Assembly: GCA_934101145.1 (NCBI GenBank)
Contig: CAKOPZ010000010.1
Coordinates: forward strand, 1-40,515
Direction of reading: 5' to 3'
Length of the DNA: 40,515 nucleotides
Origin: an uncultured Clostridia bacterium
GTDB taxonomy: Bacteria > Bacillota > Clostridia > TANB77 > CAG-508
Every line of letters begins with the position of its first letter. Position 1 is the stretch's first letter. Shown piece after piece: positions 16,732 through 24,936 of the stretch. The notes beneath the pieces were generated by a model. It was not told the DNA's origin. It ran no database searches and saw nothing but the letters and a program-made list of their open reading frames with translations. The translations under genes and the position numbers were made by a program.

Positions 16732-17845
16732 TATATTTACTTACTTGACCTTTCAGTTTATTTTTTACATAATTATAAATTTCTTTTTTTTGCTTACATA
16801 AATAATTACAGGGTTTTAAAAAATCCCCATATAAATAATATGAAATTGCAGGGCATCCACCATAACAATATTTATACAATTCACAATTTACACATTCTGA
16901 ATTATTTATTTTATTTTTCCTTTGTTCTTCTAATTTTTTTGCATTTTTTAAAATTTCTTCTACCGTATTTTGTTCTAAATTGCCTAAATAAAATATATTT
17001 TCATTATATGTTCTATTACAAGTATATACCCTTCCATTAATATCTACTGATACAAACCTTCCAAAACAACTATGACTATCTTCACAACATGGTCTATATA
17101 ATTTAGGTTCTAATACTTTTATAAATTCATCATACATTTCATTTATTTGATTCAGTTTCACCATCTTTGTATCATCATTATACCATATATCGAAAAAATG
17201 TTTAAAAAAATCTATATATTCATCATTAGTCATAATATCACTGTTTTTCATATTTACTTTCGTTGGAAAAGCTGGTCTAATATCACAACAAATATTGTTT
17301 TCCTTAATAAATTCATAAATTTCTTTTTCTTTATGCAAATTATTTTTCGATAATGTCATAATTATTCCAAACTTTATATTATTATTTTTTAGCATATCAA
17401 TGGTATTTTTCACTTTATTAAAACTATTTCTTCCATTTTTATAAATTCTATTCTTATTTTGTTCTTCAGAACTTCCATCAAGACTAATTCCTATCTTAAC
17501 ATTATACTTATTTAAAATTTTCAATTTATTCGCATCTAATAATGTACCATTTGTTTGTACACTTATCGATATCTTGCTTATTTTTTCTGTCAGTTTCTTT
17601 AAAAAAACTTCATAAACATCTGAACTCAAAGTTAAAGGTTCGCCACCATGCAAAATCAAATTCATTTTTTTATTTTTATTGATACAAAAAGAATCTATAT
17701 ATTCTACAATCTTATCTACATTGTCCATAAATTGTTTATTAATCGCTTCACAATTCTGTCTTTTAGAACTATCATAGCAATATGTGCATGCCAGATTACA
17801 TGCATTTGTCATTCTAAATATTACCGTTATATTACTGGTCTCCAT
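16706..17845 (-). CDS. Radical SAM/SPASM peptide maturase
   Basis: The 379-residue enzyme has a radical SAM core with CX3CX2C (Cys16, Cys20, Cys23 in CNLACTYCY), GGEP at 67-70 and TNGTLLD at 98-104. A C-terminal SPASM domain has Cys253, 254, 260, 276, 318, 321, 327, 331, 346 and 350, including CVNCELYKYCYGGCP. SPASM enzymes carry auxiliary Fe-S clusters and modify peptides or proteins, as in anSME, sactipeptide, thioether, streptide-type and three-residue cyclophane systems. The length is normal. ATG 17845 lies 28 bases downstream of the repeat peptide stop, and the gene overlaps the U32-like gene. Immediate neighbourhood to a Tyr-rich repeat peptide makes that peptide the obvious substrate. 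The linkage formed cannot be read from sequence. The coding DNA is even more AT-rich than the flanking genes. Confidence 0.85.
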   Translation of the reverse strand: METSNITVIFRMTNACNLACTYCYDSSKRQNCEAINKQFMDNVDKIVEYIDSFCINKNKKMNLILHGGEPLTLSSDVYEVFLKKLTEKISKISISVQTNGTLLDANKLKILNKYNVKIGISLDGSSEEQNKNRIYKNGRNSFNKVKNTIDMLKNNNIKFGIIMTLSKNNLHKEKEIYEFIKENNICCDIRPAFPTKVNMKNSDIMTNDEYIDFFKHFFDIWYNDDTKMVKLNQINEMYDEFIKVLEPKLYRPCCEDSHSCFGRFVSVDINGRVYTCNRTYNENIFYLGNLEQNTVEEILKNAKKLEEQRKNKINNSECVNCELYKYCYGGCPAISYYLYGDFLKPCNYLCKQKKEIYNYVKNKLKGQVSKYNEGKQDLR

Positions 17846-17873
17846 TTTATCCCTCTATATTTATAATTACTTA

Positions 17874-18032
17874 CTATCTGCCGTCCGAATAATCATTGTA
17901 TCTATCGTCATATCTGTCACTATATCTATCATCATATCTATCACTATAATATGAATTATCTCTATATTTAGTATCATTTATCATTTCTTCTGACAACACT
18001 TCTTCTAATAATTCTTTTACTCTTTCATTCAT
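17874..18032 (-). CDS. Candidate RiPP precursor peptide with Y-x-D-R repeats
   Basis: This 52-codon gene is easily missed. ATG 18032 has AGGAGG at 18041-18046, eight bases upstream, and the stop is TAG at 17874-17876. The N-terminal part (MNERVKELLEEVLSEEM) is an acidic helix suited to be a leader. The C-terminal half is a repeat: YYSDRYDDRYSDRYDDRY followed by NDYSDGR. Tyr recurs every fourth residue (29, 33, 37, 41, 45), always followed by x-D, and each of the first four units ends in Arg before the next Tyr. It begins 12 bases after the replication-relaxation gene and ends 28 bases before the radical SAM gene. No Cys is present, which excludes sactipeptide or ranthipeptide chemistry. Cross-links at Tyr (Y-x-D cyclophanes or Arg-Tyr links) are possible. 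Substrate role is inference; the reading frame and binding site are seen directly. Confidence 0.8.
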   Translation of the reverse strand: MNERVKELLEEVLSEEMINDTKYRDNSYYSDRYDDRYSDRYDDRYNDYSDGR

Positions 18033-18044
18033 ATTATAAACCTC

Positions 18045-18986
18045 CTATATTCCTAGTAATTTTACTTCCACATTTTCCATTTTATATTTTTTTGTTGTTT
18101 CATCAAGTTTAAATTCAACAAGTGTTTTATCAAGTGTTTCCTCATTTTGTCTTAAATCAGTTGAGAAATATAATTTTATTCTTTTAGTCTCAACTTGATT
18201 CATCACAATCTCCTTAAAACATTCAGCCATGTGTTTTTCATCTTCACAAATAATTATTAGCTGTGGCATAGATGAAAACCCAGAATCCATTGGTAAATAA
18301 TTGTCATAAAAATCGTTGTATAATCTCATTCTTTCAACTAACTTCTTTTTCCAATCTTGTTCTCTTCTTATTACTTCAAAAAGAAACTCTATTGATTTGC
18401 CATTTTTAGTTAATTTTACAGATCCTCCTGTTGCCTTGAATACTTTACCTGCCATTTTAGCAGTAATTGAAGGTTTTACTGTATAAGAATCAAATGCCTT
18501 AACTTTTCTTAAATATGCTATAATTGTTTGATTTCCAGCAAGTCTTTTCTTTATCATAGCCACAGGTTTTGTATTATCTGTTGGTTGCCATTTACATTCT
18601 ATTCCTCTTGAATTTAATAAATATTTTCCCATTTTCTCAAGGCAATAAATTCTATATATACCTTTTCCATCTTCTCCAGTAAAATAGTATCTTGTTAAAA
18701 TTTTTGATTTTATAAGTTGCTCAAGTTTATTATTCAATTTATCCTGTGAAGCTATCTCAACATTCTTCCATTGTAGCATTTGAAACAACTGTCTTGATGT
18801 CATAAATTCAAATTCATTTACAAGTTCTAATATTTGAAAATGTAGTTCATTTATATGACCAATATTTATTTTATGAATAATTTGGTTCATAGAAACATAT
18901 CCATCTTTTCCATCAAATGTTTTTATTTCTCCCTCTCTTAATGCAAACGGAGATACAACCGCTTTTATTTGATTATCCTCTACCAT
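18045..18986 (-). CDS. Replication-relaxation family (winged-helix) protein
   Basis: The 313-residue protein has an N-terminal winged helix (about residues 45-100: LHFQILELVNEFEFMTSRQLFQML, then KLNNKLEQLIKSKILTRYYF) and a strand-rich middle with YRIYCLEKMGKYLLNSRG. The C-terminal part has FLFEVIRREQDWKKKLVERMRLYNDFYDN and QLIIICEDEKHMAECF. This is the layout of the replication-relaxation family (PF13814), proteins of Gram-positive conjugative elements usually near TraG and thought to take part in rolling-circle-type replication. The start at 18986 has GGGAGG upstream. A promoter with extended -10 lies at 19010-19039. It is first in an operon that continues into the peptide cluster with no room for a second promoter before the peptide. 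A regulatory role for that cluster is possible. Confidence 0.7.
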   Translation of the reverse strand: MVEDNQIKAVVSPFALREGEIKTFDGKDGYVSMNQIIHKINIGHINELHFQILELVNEFEFMTSRQLFQMLQWKNVEIASQDKLNNKLEQLIKSKILTRYYFTGEDGKGIYRIYCLEKMGKYLLNSRGIECKWQPTDNTKPVAMIKKRLAGNQTIIAYLRKVKAFDSYTVKPSITAKMAGKVFKATGGSVKLTKNGKSIEFLFEVIRREQDWKKKLVERMRLYNDFYDNYLPMDSGFSSMPQLIIICEDEKHMAECFKEIVMNQVETKRIKLYFSTDLRQNEETLDKTLVEFKLDETTKKYKMENVEVKLLGI

Positions 18987-19009
18987 AACCGTTCCTCCCT
19001 ACATTACTA

Positions 19010-19039
19010 ATTTTATCACAATATTTAGTTCTTGTCCAA
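19010..19039 (-). promoter_or_regulatory. Promoter of the replication-relaxation/peptide operon
   Basis: The minus strand has TTGGAC (19034-19039) and an extended -10 TGATAAAAT (TAAAAT at 19010-19015) with 18 bases between. The start would be near 19003, about 17 bases upstream of the ATG at 18986. It is the only good promoter I see for the whole operon down to 14933. Confidence 0.65.
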
Positions 19040-19063
19040 TTTTTTCCATTTGTTTATATTCTT

Positions 19064-19799
19064 CTATTGTTTAACAGCTCTTTTTAGCAACTCTTCAACT
19101 TCAAACTTTTTTAGATATCTCCAGCTACCTAATTTAATATCTTTTACATATAAGTTTTCTATTTTGCTTCTGTGAAGTGCTAACACCTTTTTATCAATTG
19201 CGCTACACATCTTTCTTACTTCTCTATTTTTTCCTTCATGTATTGTAATTTCAAGCCTTGACATATTTTTTTCTTTATCATTCTTTAATATCCTTACTTT
19301 AGCTTTTCCGTGAAACGTAATCTTCTATTTCTACTCCATTTCTCAACTTTTCAACATCTTGCTCTGTAACAATACCTTTTACTGTTGCATTATATGTTTT
19401 TTCAATTTCATACTTAGGATGAGTCATTTGATAAATAAACTCACCATCATTTGTCAAAAGTAATGCTCCTGATGTATACATATCGAGTCTTCCAACTGGT
19501 AGTATCTTTTCTTTTACCTTTACTAAATCCAAAACTGTATCTCTTCCAAATTGATCATTAGTTGTTGTTACATAACCTATTGGCTTATTTAACAAAATAT
19601 AAACCTTTTTATCGTTGCTTAATTCTACTATTTTTCCTTTAAACTCTACAACATCTGTGCCTGGAATAATTTTACTTCCAAGTTCTGTTACCGTTTTGCC
19701 ATTGACTTTAACATCCCCTGATAAAATATATTCTTCCGCTTTCCTTCTTGAACAGATTCCCTCATTTGCTAAAAACTTTTGTAGTCTTTCTTCTTTCAA
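19064..19799 (-). pseudogene. rluB: RluB-type 23S rRNA pseudouridine synthase, frameshifted near 19313
   Basis: The protein has an S4 RNA-binding domain (RLQKFLANEGICSRRKAEEYI), then the RsuA/RluB catalytic motif GRLDMYTSGALLLTNDG, and a C-terminal piece LEITIHEGKNREVRKMCSAI. The last is in a different frame. The first frame runs from TTG 19799 (GAGGTG upstream) and stops at 19299; the rest continues to 19064. One extra T in GTTTCACGG (about 19308-19316, minus strand) accounts for it, because removing it restores GKAKVRIL and then MSRLEITIH. The enzyme makes one pseudouridine in 23S rRNA. As read, the product loses the end of its catalytic domain. It lies 10 bases after rluD and is cotranscribed. 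A sequencing indel is as likely as a real mutation. Confidence 0.8.
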
Positions 19800-19809
19800 T
19801 TTTCACACC

Positions 19810-20718
19810 TCATTTATTATCATTATCCAACTTTTCAATTATATTTTTAAAATACTCTGGCAGTTCTGCCTCTAGATGCATTTGTTTTCCTGTAATTGGA
19901 TGTCTAAAATCTAAACTTTTGGCATGAAGCATTTGTCCTTCTACTCCAAAATCATTTTTTCCATTTGAATACACCATATCTCCAACAACAGGATGTCCAA
20001 TTTCAGCCATATGAACTCTTATTTGATGTGTTCTCCCTGTATCAATCTTAACCTCAAGTAATGTATACCTATCATATCTTTTTAGTACTTTAAAATGTGT
20101 GACAGCTTCTTTTCCATTTTTTACAACAGCCATCTTTTTTCTATCTTTTGTACTTCTTCCAATTGGCATATCAATTGTAGCTTCATCTTCTCCTACAATT
20201 CCTCTTACCAATGCAATATATATCTTTTTAACTTCATGATTTTTTATTTGGTTACTCATTTCAATGTGGGCTTTATCATTTTTTGCAACGATCAGTAATC
20301 CTGATGTATCCTTATCTATTCTATGTACAATACCTGGTCTAAGCTCTCCGCCAATACCTGATAAACTATCTTTGCACATTGCCATAATAGCATTAACTAA
20401 AGTTCCATCAGGATTACCATTTGCAGGATGCACAACCATTCCCTTTGGTTTGTTCACCACAATTATATCATTATCCTCATAGACTACTTCCACAGGTATC
20501 TCCTGTGGTTTTAAATCTACTTCTTTTGCCTCTGGAATATTAATTGTAATTATATCTCCTGATAACACTTTGTACGATAATTTCTTTTTATCACCATTAA
20601 CAAGAACATCTCCACTTTCTATCAATTTTTGAATCATTGTTCTAGAAAGCTCTGGCACTTTTCTTGCAACATACGTATCCAAACGAATATTATCTTCGTC
20701 AACATTTATTTTTTTCAC
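19810..20718 (-). CDS. rluD: RluD-family 23S rRNA pseudouridine synthase
   Basis: The 302-residue enzyme converts uridines of large-subunit rRNA to pseudouridine. An N-terminal S4 domain (DTYVARKVPELSRTMIQKLIESGDVLVN) is followed by the catalytic domain with the RluA-family signature PGIVHRIDKDTSGLLIVAKN, which contains the catalytic Asp, and later GRTHQIRVHMAEIGHPVVGD. The length is normal. It starts at ATG 20718, 17 bases after the upstream membrane-protein gene, and precedes rluB. Which of the RluA-family positions it modifies (RluC- or RluD-type) is not certain from sequence; RluD/YlyB-like is the most likely. Confidence 0.88.
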   Translation of the reverse strand: MKKINVDEDNIRLDTYVARKVPELSRTMIQKLIESGDVLVNGDKKKLSYKVLSGDIITINIPEAKEVDLKPQEIPVEVVYEDNDIIVVNKPKGMVVHPANGNPDGTLVNAIMAMCKDSLSGIGGELRPGIVHRIDKDTSGLLIVAKNDKAHIEMSNQIKNHEVKKIYIALVRGIVGEDEATIDMPIGRSTKDRKKMAVVKNGKEAVTHFKVLKRYDRYTLLEVKIDTGRTHQIRVHMAEIGHPVVGDMVYSNGKNDFGVEGQMLHAKSLDFRHPITGKQMHLEAELPEYFKNIIEKLDNDNK

Positions 20719-20735
20719 AACAACTACCTCTTAAA

Positions 20736-22418
20736 TTAATCTACATTTCTTTCATATAGCACAAAATTATTATCACTATATAATTCTTTATAATTCTCAT
20801 CACGTTTTACAAGCATATTTAGTTTTGAATTTTTCTTTAATAACACATGTGTAATTCCATATTCATTAAATTTATCTTCATAATATACTGATATGCTTGA
20901 GACGTTAACATAATCAGAGAAAATATCCCTTCCATGATATTTTCCATCATCACCTTTAGTGCCATTAAATTCTGGAGCATATAAATCCGCCCTTGAATCA
21001 ATAAACACTGGTATGCCTCTATATAGCAAATAACTACCATAATTGTATTCATTAAATAATTTTATTTCATTTACATTTAAATTATTTAAAATATAATCAC
21101 TTGCTTCAACTGGGTATGAACTGCTGCTTATAATGCTAGCATTTATCTTTGGTCTATATATGCAAAAACTTACAAGAATAACAAGAAGTACTGTAAGTGT
21201 CTTACCTAAAAATGTTGTCATCGCATATGCCACTTTATCGCAACCATCTTTGTCATATTTATTAACAAGTTCCACAAGTAATTTTGCAAATACAAATCCA
21301 CAAATTAAAACAAACATAGATTCCTGACGTCTAGACATAAATGTAAGAAGTGTTAATCCTGCAAGCATAAAGAAATCTCTTGTTTTAATTTTTGCATCTG
21401 TAAATATTAATATCGCTAAGAATAAAACAAATACTACTAAAATATCTTTTGCATTTATAAGTGTTAAAGGTAAATGTTCACTAATGCTATCCATTGTATT
21501 ACCTTGCATTGTTTTAATCAAATATGTATAAGGTGTATCTCCAAGTGGAGTTAAAAGTCCTGTAAATGCACAAATAATCATAATAACTATTAGCCATTTT
21601 CCTGCATCTTCTTTTTTTAATATCAATCTATAGGGATTAGCTCTCCTTTTATCTCTTGCCCTTTGAGCCTTTTCAAGTTTTTCCTGAAGTTTATTAATTT
21701 TTTCTGTTATAGATTTAACTTTTTCTTCATTCACATTTTTTAATGCTAATTTTTTAGCTCTTCTTTTATTAAATTTAATTGCAAATTTATATGCAAAATC
21801 TGAATCAGCAATAACTGCAATTATATATTCAGCCACATAAGGTAAGAATAAAACAAAGTAAAATGGCCATACTGCCAAATGTACATTTGCAATAATAATT
21901 GGTATAATAATTAATCCAATTGCATATCTCTTTTTCTTTGTCTTTAAAAATTGTTCTATAAATAAAATCTGTAAAACAAATAAGCTATAAGTTACAAGCT
22001 GTGCTCTTGCAGCAATAAACCCCTTTAACATATATATCACGCCAAAAGTTATAAAAAATGATACAAGCTGATTCTTACAAAGTTTATTTGTTACAATATA
22101 TATAAGTACCCCAAGTATCATTGCTAAAATAACTGTAAAAATATAAATTGCTGTAAATCCACCTATTCCAATATGTTCTCCCAAATTAAATATTTGATAT
22201 GTTGCTACATCATAAGCCCAATGAGGATATGTATATGGCAAATTTTCATGCCATGAAAAAGGATCCTTCATATCAATTCCATTTTGCATTATATGCCCAC
22301 CTATTTTTATTGTATAATAGGTATCATTTTGCAAAGTTTTTGGCGTAATTGCAAAACAAAAAATAAGAATTGCAAATATAGCCAAAATATTAAATTTCAT
22401 CTTAGTTTTTTTATCCAT
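20736..22418 (-). CDS. Polytopic membrane protein, GT-C glycosyltransferase-like
   Basis: The protein of about 560 residues has an N-terminal membrane helix, an extracytoplasmic loop with NDTYYTIKIGGHIMQNG and DPFSWHENLPYTYPHW, about ten further helices and a C-terminal soluble domain. A charged helix pair (NEEKVKSITEKINKLQEKLEKAQRARDKRR in the middle) probably forms a cytosolic loop. The C-terminal segment FNEYNYGSYLLYRGIPVFIDSRADLY is a motif I associate with large GT-C-type membrane glycosyltransferase-like proteins. Donor and acceptor are unknown. I chose ATG 22418 because GGAGAT lies upstream; the in-frame ATG at 22469 has none. It is first of an operon with rluD and rluB. Confidence 0.6.
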   Translation of the reverse strand: MDKKTKMKFNILAIFAILIFCFAITPKTLQNDTYYTIKIGGHIMQNGIDMKDPFSWHENLPYTYPHWAYDVATYQIFNLGEHIGIGGFTAIYIFTVILAMILGVLIYIVTNKLCKNQLVSFFITFGVIYMLKGFIAARAQLVTYSLFVLQILFIEQFLKTKKKRYAIGLIIIPIIIANVHLAVWPFYFVLFLPYVAEYIIAVIADSDFAYKFAIKFNKRRAKKLALKNVNEEKVKSITEKINKLQEKLEKAQRARDKRRANPYRLILKKEDAGKWLIVIMIICAFTGLLTPLGDTPYTYLIKTMQGNTMDSISEHLPLTLINAKDILVVFVLFLAILIFTDAKIKTRDFFMLAGLTLLTFMSRRQESMFVLICGFVFAKLLVELVNKYDKDGCDKVAYAMTTFLGKTLTVLLVILVSFCIYRPKINASIISSSSYPVEASDYILNNLNVNEIKLFNEYNYGSYLLYRGIPVFIDSRADLYAPEFNGTKGDDGKYHGRDIFSDYVNVSSISVYYEDKFNEYGITHVLLKKNSKLNMLVKRDENYKELYSDNNFVLYERNVD

Positions 22419-22494
22419 TTGTTTATCTCCATTTCTTTTTAAAATTTTCGGTAAGCCCTTTGTTTTCATGCTTTATAGGTTATTATATTATATC

Positions 22495-22525
22495 AAAAAC
22501 CACTTGCATAATACAAGTGGTTTTT
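22495..22525 (-). terminator. Terminator of the metal ATPase gene
   Basis: A perfect 12-bp stem (AAAAACCACTTG at 22495-22506 with its complement at 22514-22525) is followed on the minus strand by TTTTTGATATAAT. It lies 21 bases after the ATPase stop codon. Confidence 0.75.
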
Positions 22526-22545
22526 AGTATAAAGTGCTACTTTTC

Positions 22546-24429
22546 CTATTTTATTCTTATAGAATTAATTACTGTGAGCAAAGTAACACCAACGTCTGCA
22601 AAAACCGCAAGCCATATTGGAGCAAAGCCTAATACACCCAAAGTTAAAACAATAGCTTTCATAAGTAATGAAAATACTATATTTTCTTTTAATATACGCA
22701 TTGTTTTTTTACTTATTTTTATAATATCTGGAAGTGTACTTAAATTATTTGAAATAAGTATCGCATCAGCTGTATTGTTTGCAATTTCCGTTCCTTCTCC
22801 TATTGATATACTAAAATCAGCAGATGCTAAAACTGGACTATCGTTTATTCCATCTCCAACAAATATCGTTTTTCCATATTTCTTTAGCTCTTCTATTTTC
22901 TCTAGTTTTTCTTTTGGAAGAAGGCTTGCATATACTTCATCAATTCCAAGCTCTTTTGCAATTTTACTTGCATTTTTTTCATTATCTCCTGTTAAAATCG
23001 CAATATTTTGTATTCCTACTTTTTTTAGATTGTGAAATAATTTTTCAATTCCTTTTCTTGTTTCTTCTTTTAAAGAAATGCTTCCTATAGGTTCATTTTC
23101 AACTACTATATAGTTTCTGTCTCCCTTTAAATTGTCTGTATTAATCTCAAACTTATCAAGCAATTTCTTATTTCCAAATAAAATCAATTTCTCGTCTATT
23201 TCTCCACATATTCCACATCCAGCTATCTCTTTATAATTCTTAACTTCTTTGATTTCAATTATTTCCTTCAAATTATTTTCTTCTATCTTTTTACTAATAC
23301 CTGTAGCAATTGGATGAGATGAATTCTTTTCCAAATTATGTGCATATTCTAGTATTTCTTTTATTTCATGCCCATTTAGTTGTTCTATTTCTGCAATCTC
23401 CATTTTTCCTGTTGTAAGTGTTCCTGTTTTATCAAATGCTATAACCTTTGCATTTGATAAATCTTCTATATGTTTTGTTCCCTTTATTAGCATGCCTCTT
23501 TTTGAAATCGTTCCAAGACATGTATATAGTGCAAGTGGTACTGAAATAACTATACTACATGGGCAAGATGCTACTAAAAAGACAAGTGCTCTTTTTATCC
23601 AAGTTCCAAAATCAAGTCCCAAAATTGCAGGTAACACTCCTATTAAAATTGCAATTATAATTACAATTGGTGTATATATTTTTGAAAATCTTGTTATAAA
23701 TTCTTCCGTTTTTCCTTTATTATTTTGAGCCTCATACACTAAATCAACAATTTGGCTTGCTGTAGAATTTTCAAAATCCTTTTCTACCTCACAAATTAAT
23801 TTTCCATCTAAATTTATACTTCCAGAAAGTATGCTCACACCTGTCTCTATATATACTGGCTTACTTTCCCCAGTAATACTTGATGTATCAATATTTGACT
23901 CTCCTGATAATACCTTGCAATCTACTGGAACGTTTTCTCCAGGCTTAACTAAAATTTTATCTCCAACCTTTAAAACATTTACATCAACAACTTCTGTTTT
24001 ATCACCTGTTACAAGATTTGCATTTTTAGCCTTTATTGATACTATTTTCTCAATATTACTATTTGATTTGTCAACAGCTCTATCTTCAATCATTTCTCCA
24101 AGTTTAAATAATAATATAACAAGACAAGCTTCACTAAAATCACCAAGTGCAAATGCAGCAATTACAGCAATAGTCATAAGTGTATCTTCTTCAAAATTAA
24201 GTTTAAATATATTTAATATTCCTTCAATAATAATTTCATATCCTGCAAGTAATATTGTAGCTACATACATTACAATTTTTATATAATTGTTTACTGGTAA
24301 AACAAATGAAAAAGCAAATATTAAAATAGATATTATAAATAATATTTTCTCTATTTTTTCTTTTTTCTCTTCCTTTTCATTAACTTCATTTTCTTCATGT
24401 AAATAGCCATCATGACTTATGCAACTCAT
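22546..24429 (-). CDS. cadA: Heavy-metal exporting P1B-type ATPase (Zn/Cd type)
   Basis: The 627-residue P-type ATPase has all catalytic signatures in order: TGES (about 185), the membrane metal-binding CPC in VASCPCSIV (about 287), the phosphorylation site DKTGTLT (about 331), SSHPIA (the HP locus), GDGINDSPVLASAD and a C-terminal helix with FADVGVTLLTVINSIR. It exports Zn2+, Cd2+ or Pb2+ using ATP. The N terminus lacks the usual CxxC heavy-metal-associated domain and has only a short Cys/His stretch (MSCISHDGYLHEEN), so it is shorter than many CadA proteins. Start at 24429 has AGGAG upstream, and the repressor gene ends three bases before it. CadA and ZntA cannot be told apart with certainty. 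Confidence 0.88.
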   Translation of the reverse strand: MSCISHDGYLHEENEVNEKEEKKEKIEKILFIISILIFAFSFVLPVNNYIKIVMYVATILLAGYEIIIEGILNIFKLNFEEDTLMTIAVIAAFALGDFSEACLVILLFKLGEMIEDRAVDKSNSNIEKIVSIKAKNANLVTGDKTEVVDVNVLKVGDKILVKPGENVPVDCKVLSGESNIDTSSITGESKPVYIETGVSILSGSINLDGKLICEVEKDFENSTASQIVDLVYEAQNNKGKTEEFITRFSKIYTPIVIIIAILIGVLPAILGLDFGTWIKRALVFLVASCPCSIVISVPLALYTCLGTISKRGMLIKGTKHIEDLSNAKVIAFDKTGTLTTGKMEIAEIEQLNGHEIKEILEYAHNLEKNSSHPIATGISKKIEENNLKEIIEIKEVKNYKEIAGCGICGEIDEKLILFGNKKLLDKFEINTDNLKGDRNYIVVENEPIGSISLKEETRKGIEKLFHNLKKVGIQNIAILTGDNEKNASKIAKELGIDEVYASLLPKEKLEKIEELKKYGKTIFVGDGINDSPVLASADFSISIGEGTEIANNTADAILISNNLSTLPDIIKISKKTMRILKENIVFSLLMKAIVLTLGVLGFAPIWLAVFADVGVTLLTVINSIRIK

Positions 24430-24432
24430 ATT

Positions 24433-24801
24433 CTAATTCTCCTTTCCCTCTAATGTATGTGCAAGTGCCATTTTTATAATGCTTTCTATATGTTCATCCT
24501 CTAGACTATAATAAACTTGTTTTCCCTCTTTTCTGTATTTTACAAGTTTACTACTTCTTAATAATTGCAATTGATGTGAAACAGCAGATTGGCTTAAATT
24601 TAAAAGCTCACATAAATCGCAAACACACAGCTCTGTGTTTAATATTGCACATATTATTCTTAATCTTGTTTCATCAGCAAAAAGTTTAAATATTTCTGAT
24701 AATTCTTGTATATTTTCTCTATCAATATTTGATAGTTTTACTTTATTAATTAAATTAAAGTGTGGACATTTTTCCTCACAGATCCCTTCTTCTTTTTCCA
24801 T
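24433..24801 (-). CDS. cadC: ArsR/SmtB-family metal-sensing repressor (CadC-like)
   Basis: The 122-residue winged-helix repressor has FADETRLRIICAIL, the metal-binding ELCVCDLCELL box on helix 3, recognition helix LSQSAVSHQLQLLRSSKLV and wing YRKEGKQVYYSL. It ends with DEHIESIIKMALAH, the helix-5 Asp/His pattern of Zn-sensing members. N-terminal Cys residues (CEEKCPH) match CadC. Such dimers release DNA when metal binds, switching on the adjacent exporter. The sequence shows both candidate sites: alpha-3N Cys ligands and alpha-5 Asp/His ligands. It is cotranscribed with the ATPase and preceded by an 8-8-8 palindrome at 24822-24845, so autoregulation is expected. Confidence 0.88.
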   Translation of the reverse strand: MEKEEGICEEKCPHFNLINKVKLSNIDRENIQELSEIFKLFADETRLRIICAILNTELCVCDLCELLNLSQSAVSHQLQLLRSSKLVKYRKEGKQVYYSLEDEHIESIIKMALAHTLEGKEN

Positions 24802-24821
24802 TTTATCCTCCTTTTCTTACA

Positions 24822-24845
24822 ACATATGAGCATATATTCATATGT
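24822..24845. promoter_or_regulatory. Palindromic operator of the CadC-like repressor
   Basis: ACATATGA and TCATATGT (24822-24829 and 24838-24845) form a perfect inverted repeat with an 8-base AT-rich centre. The ATATGA...TCATAT core resembles known SmtB/CadC operators. It lies directly downstream of the predicted transcription start, where a bound dimer would block RNA polymerase. Confidence 0.75.
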
Positions 24846-24853
24846 ATATTAAT

Positions 24854-24882
24854 ATAATATGCTTTAAATTTAAAAATGTCAA
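24854..24882 (-). promoter_or_regulatory. Promoter of the repressor-ATPase operon
   Basis: The minus strand has TTGACA (24877-24882) and TATTAT (24854-24859) separated by 17 bases. The start would be near 24847, just before the palindrome. Confidence 0.75.
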
Positions 24883-24896
24883 TACTAAAACAAAAA

Positions 24897-24925
24897 AAGA
24901 AGATGTAATTTTTTTACATCTTCTT
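24897..24925 (-). terminator. Terminator of the rpsB-tsf operon
   Basis: A perfect 12-bp stem (24897-24908 with 24914-24925) with a five-T loop is followed on the minus strand by a T-run. It is 11 bases after the tsf stop codon. Confidence 0.85.
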
Positions 24926-24936
24926 AAAAATATATT

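Noticed and set aside
17874..18046. Repeat region as CRISPR or simple DNA repeat
   Set aside because: The 12-base periodicity is explained by the four-residue coding repeat in a frame with start, binding site and stop; there are no spacers.
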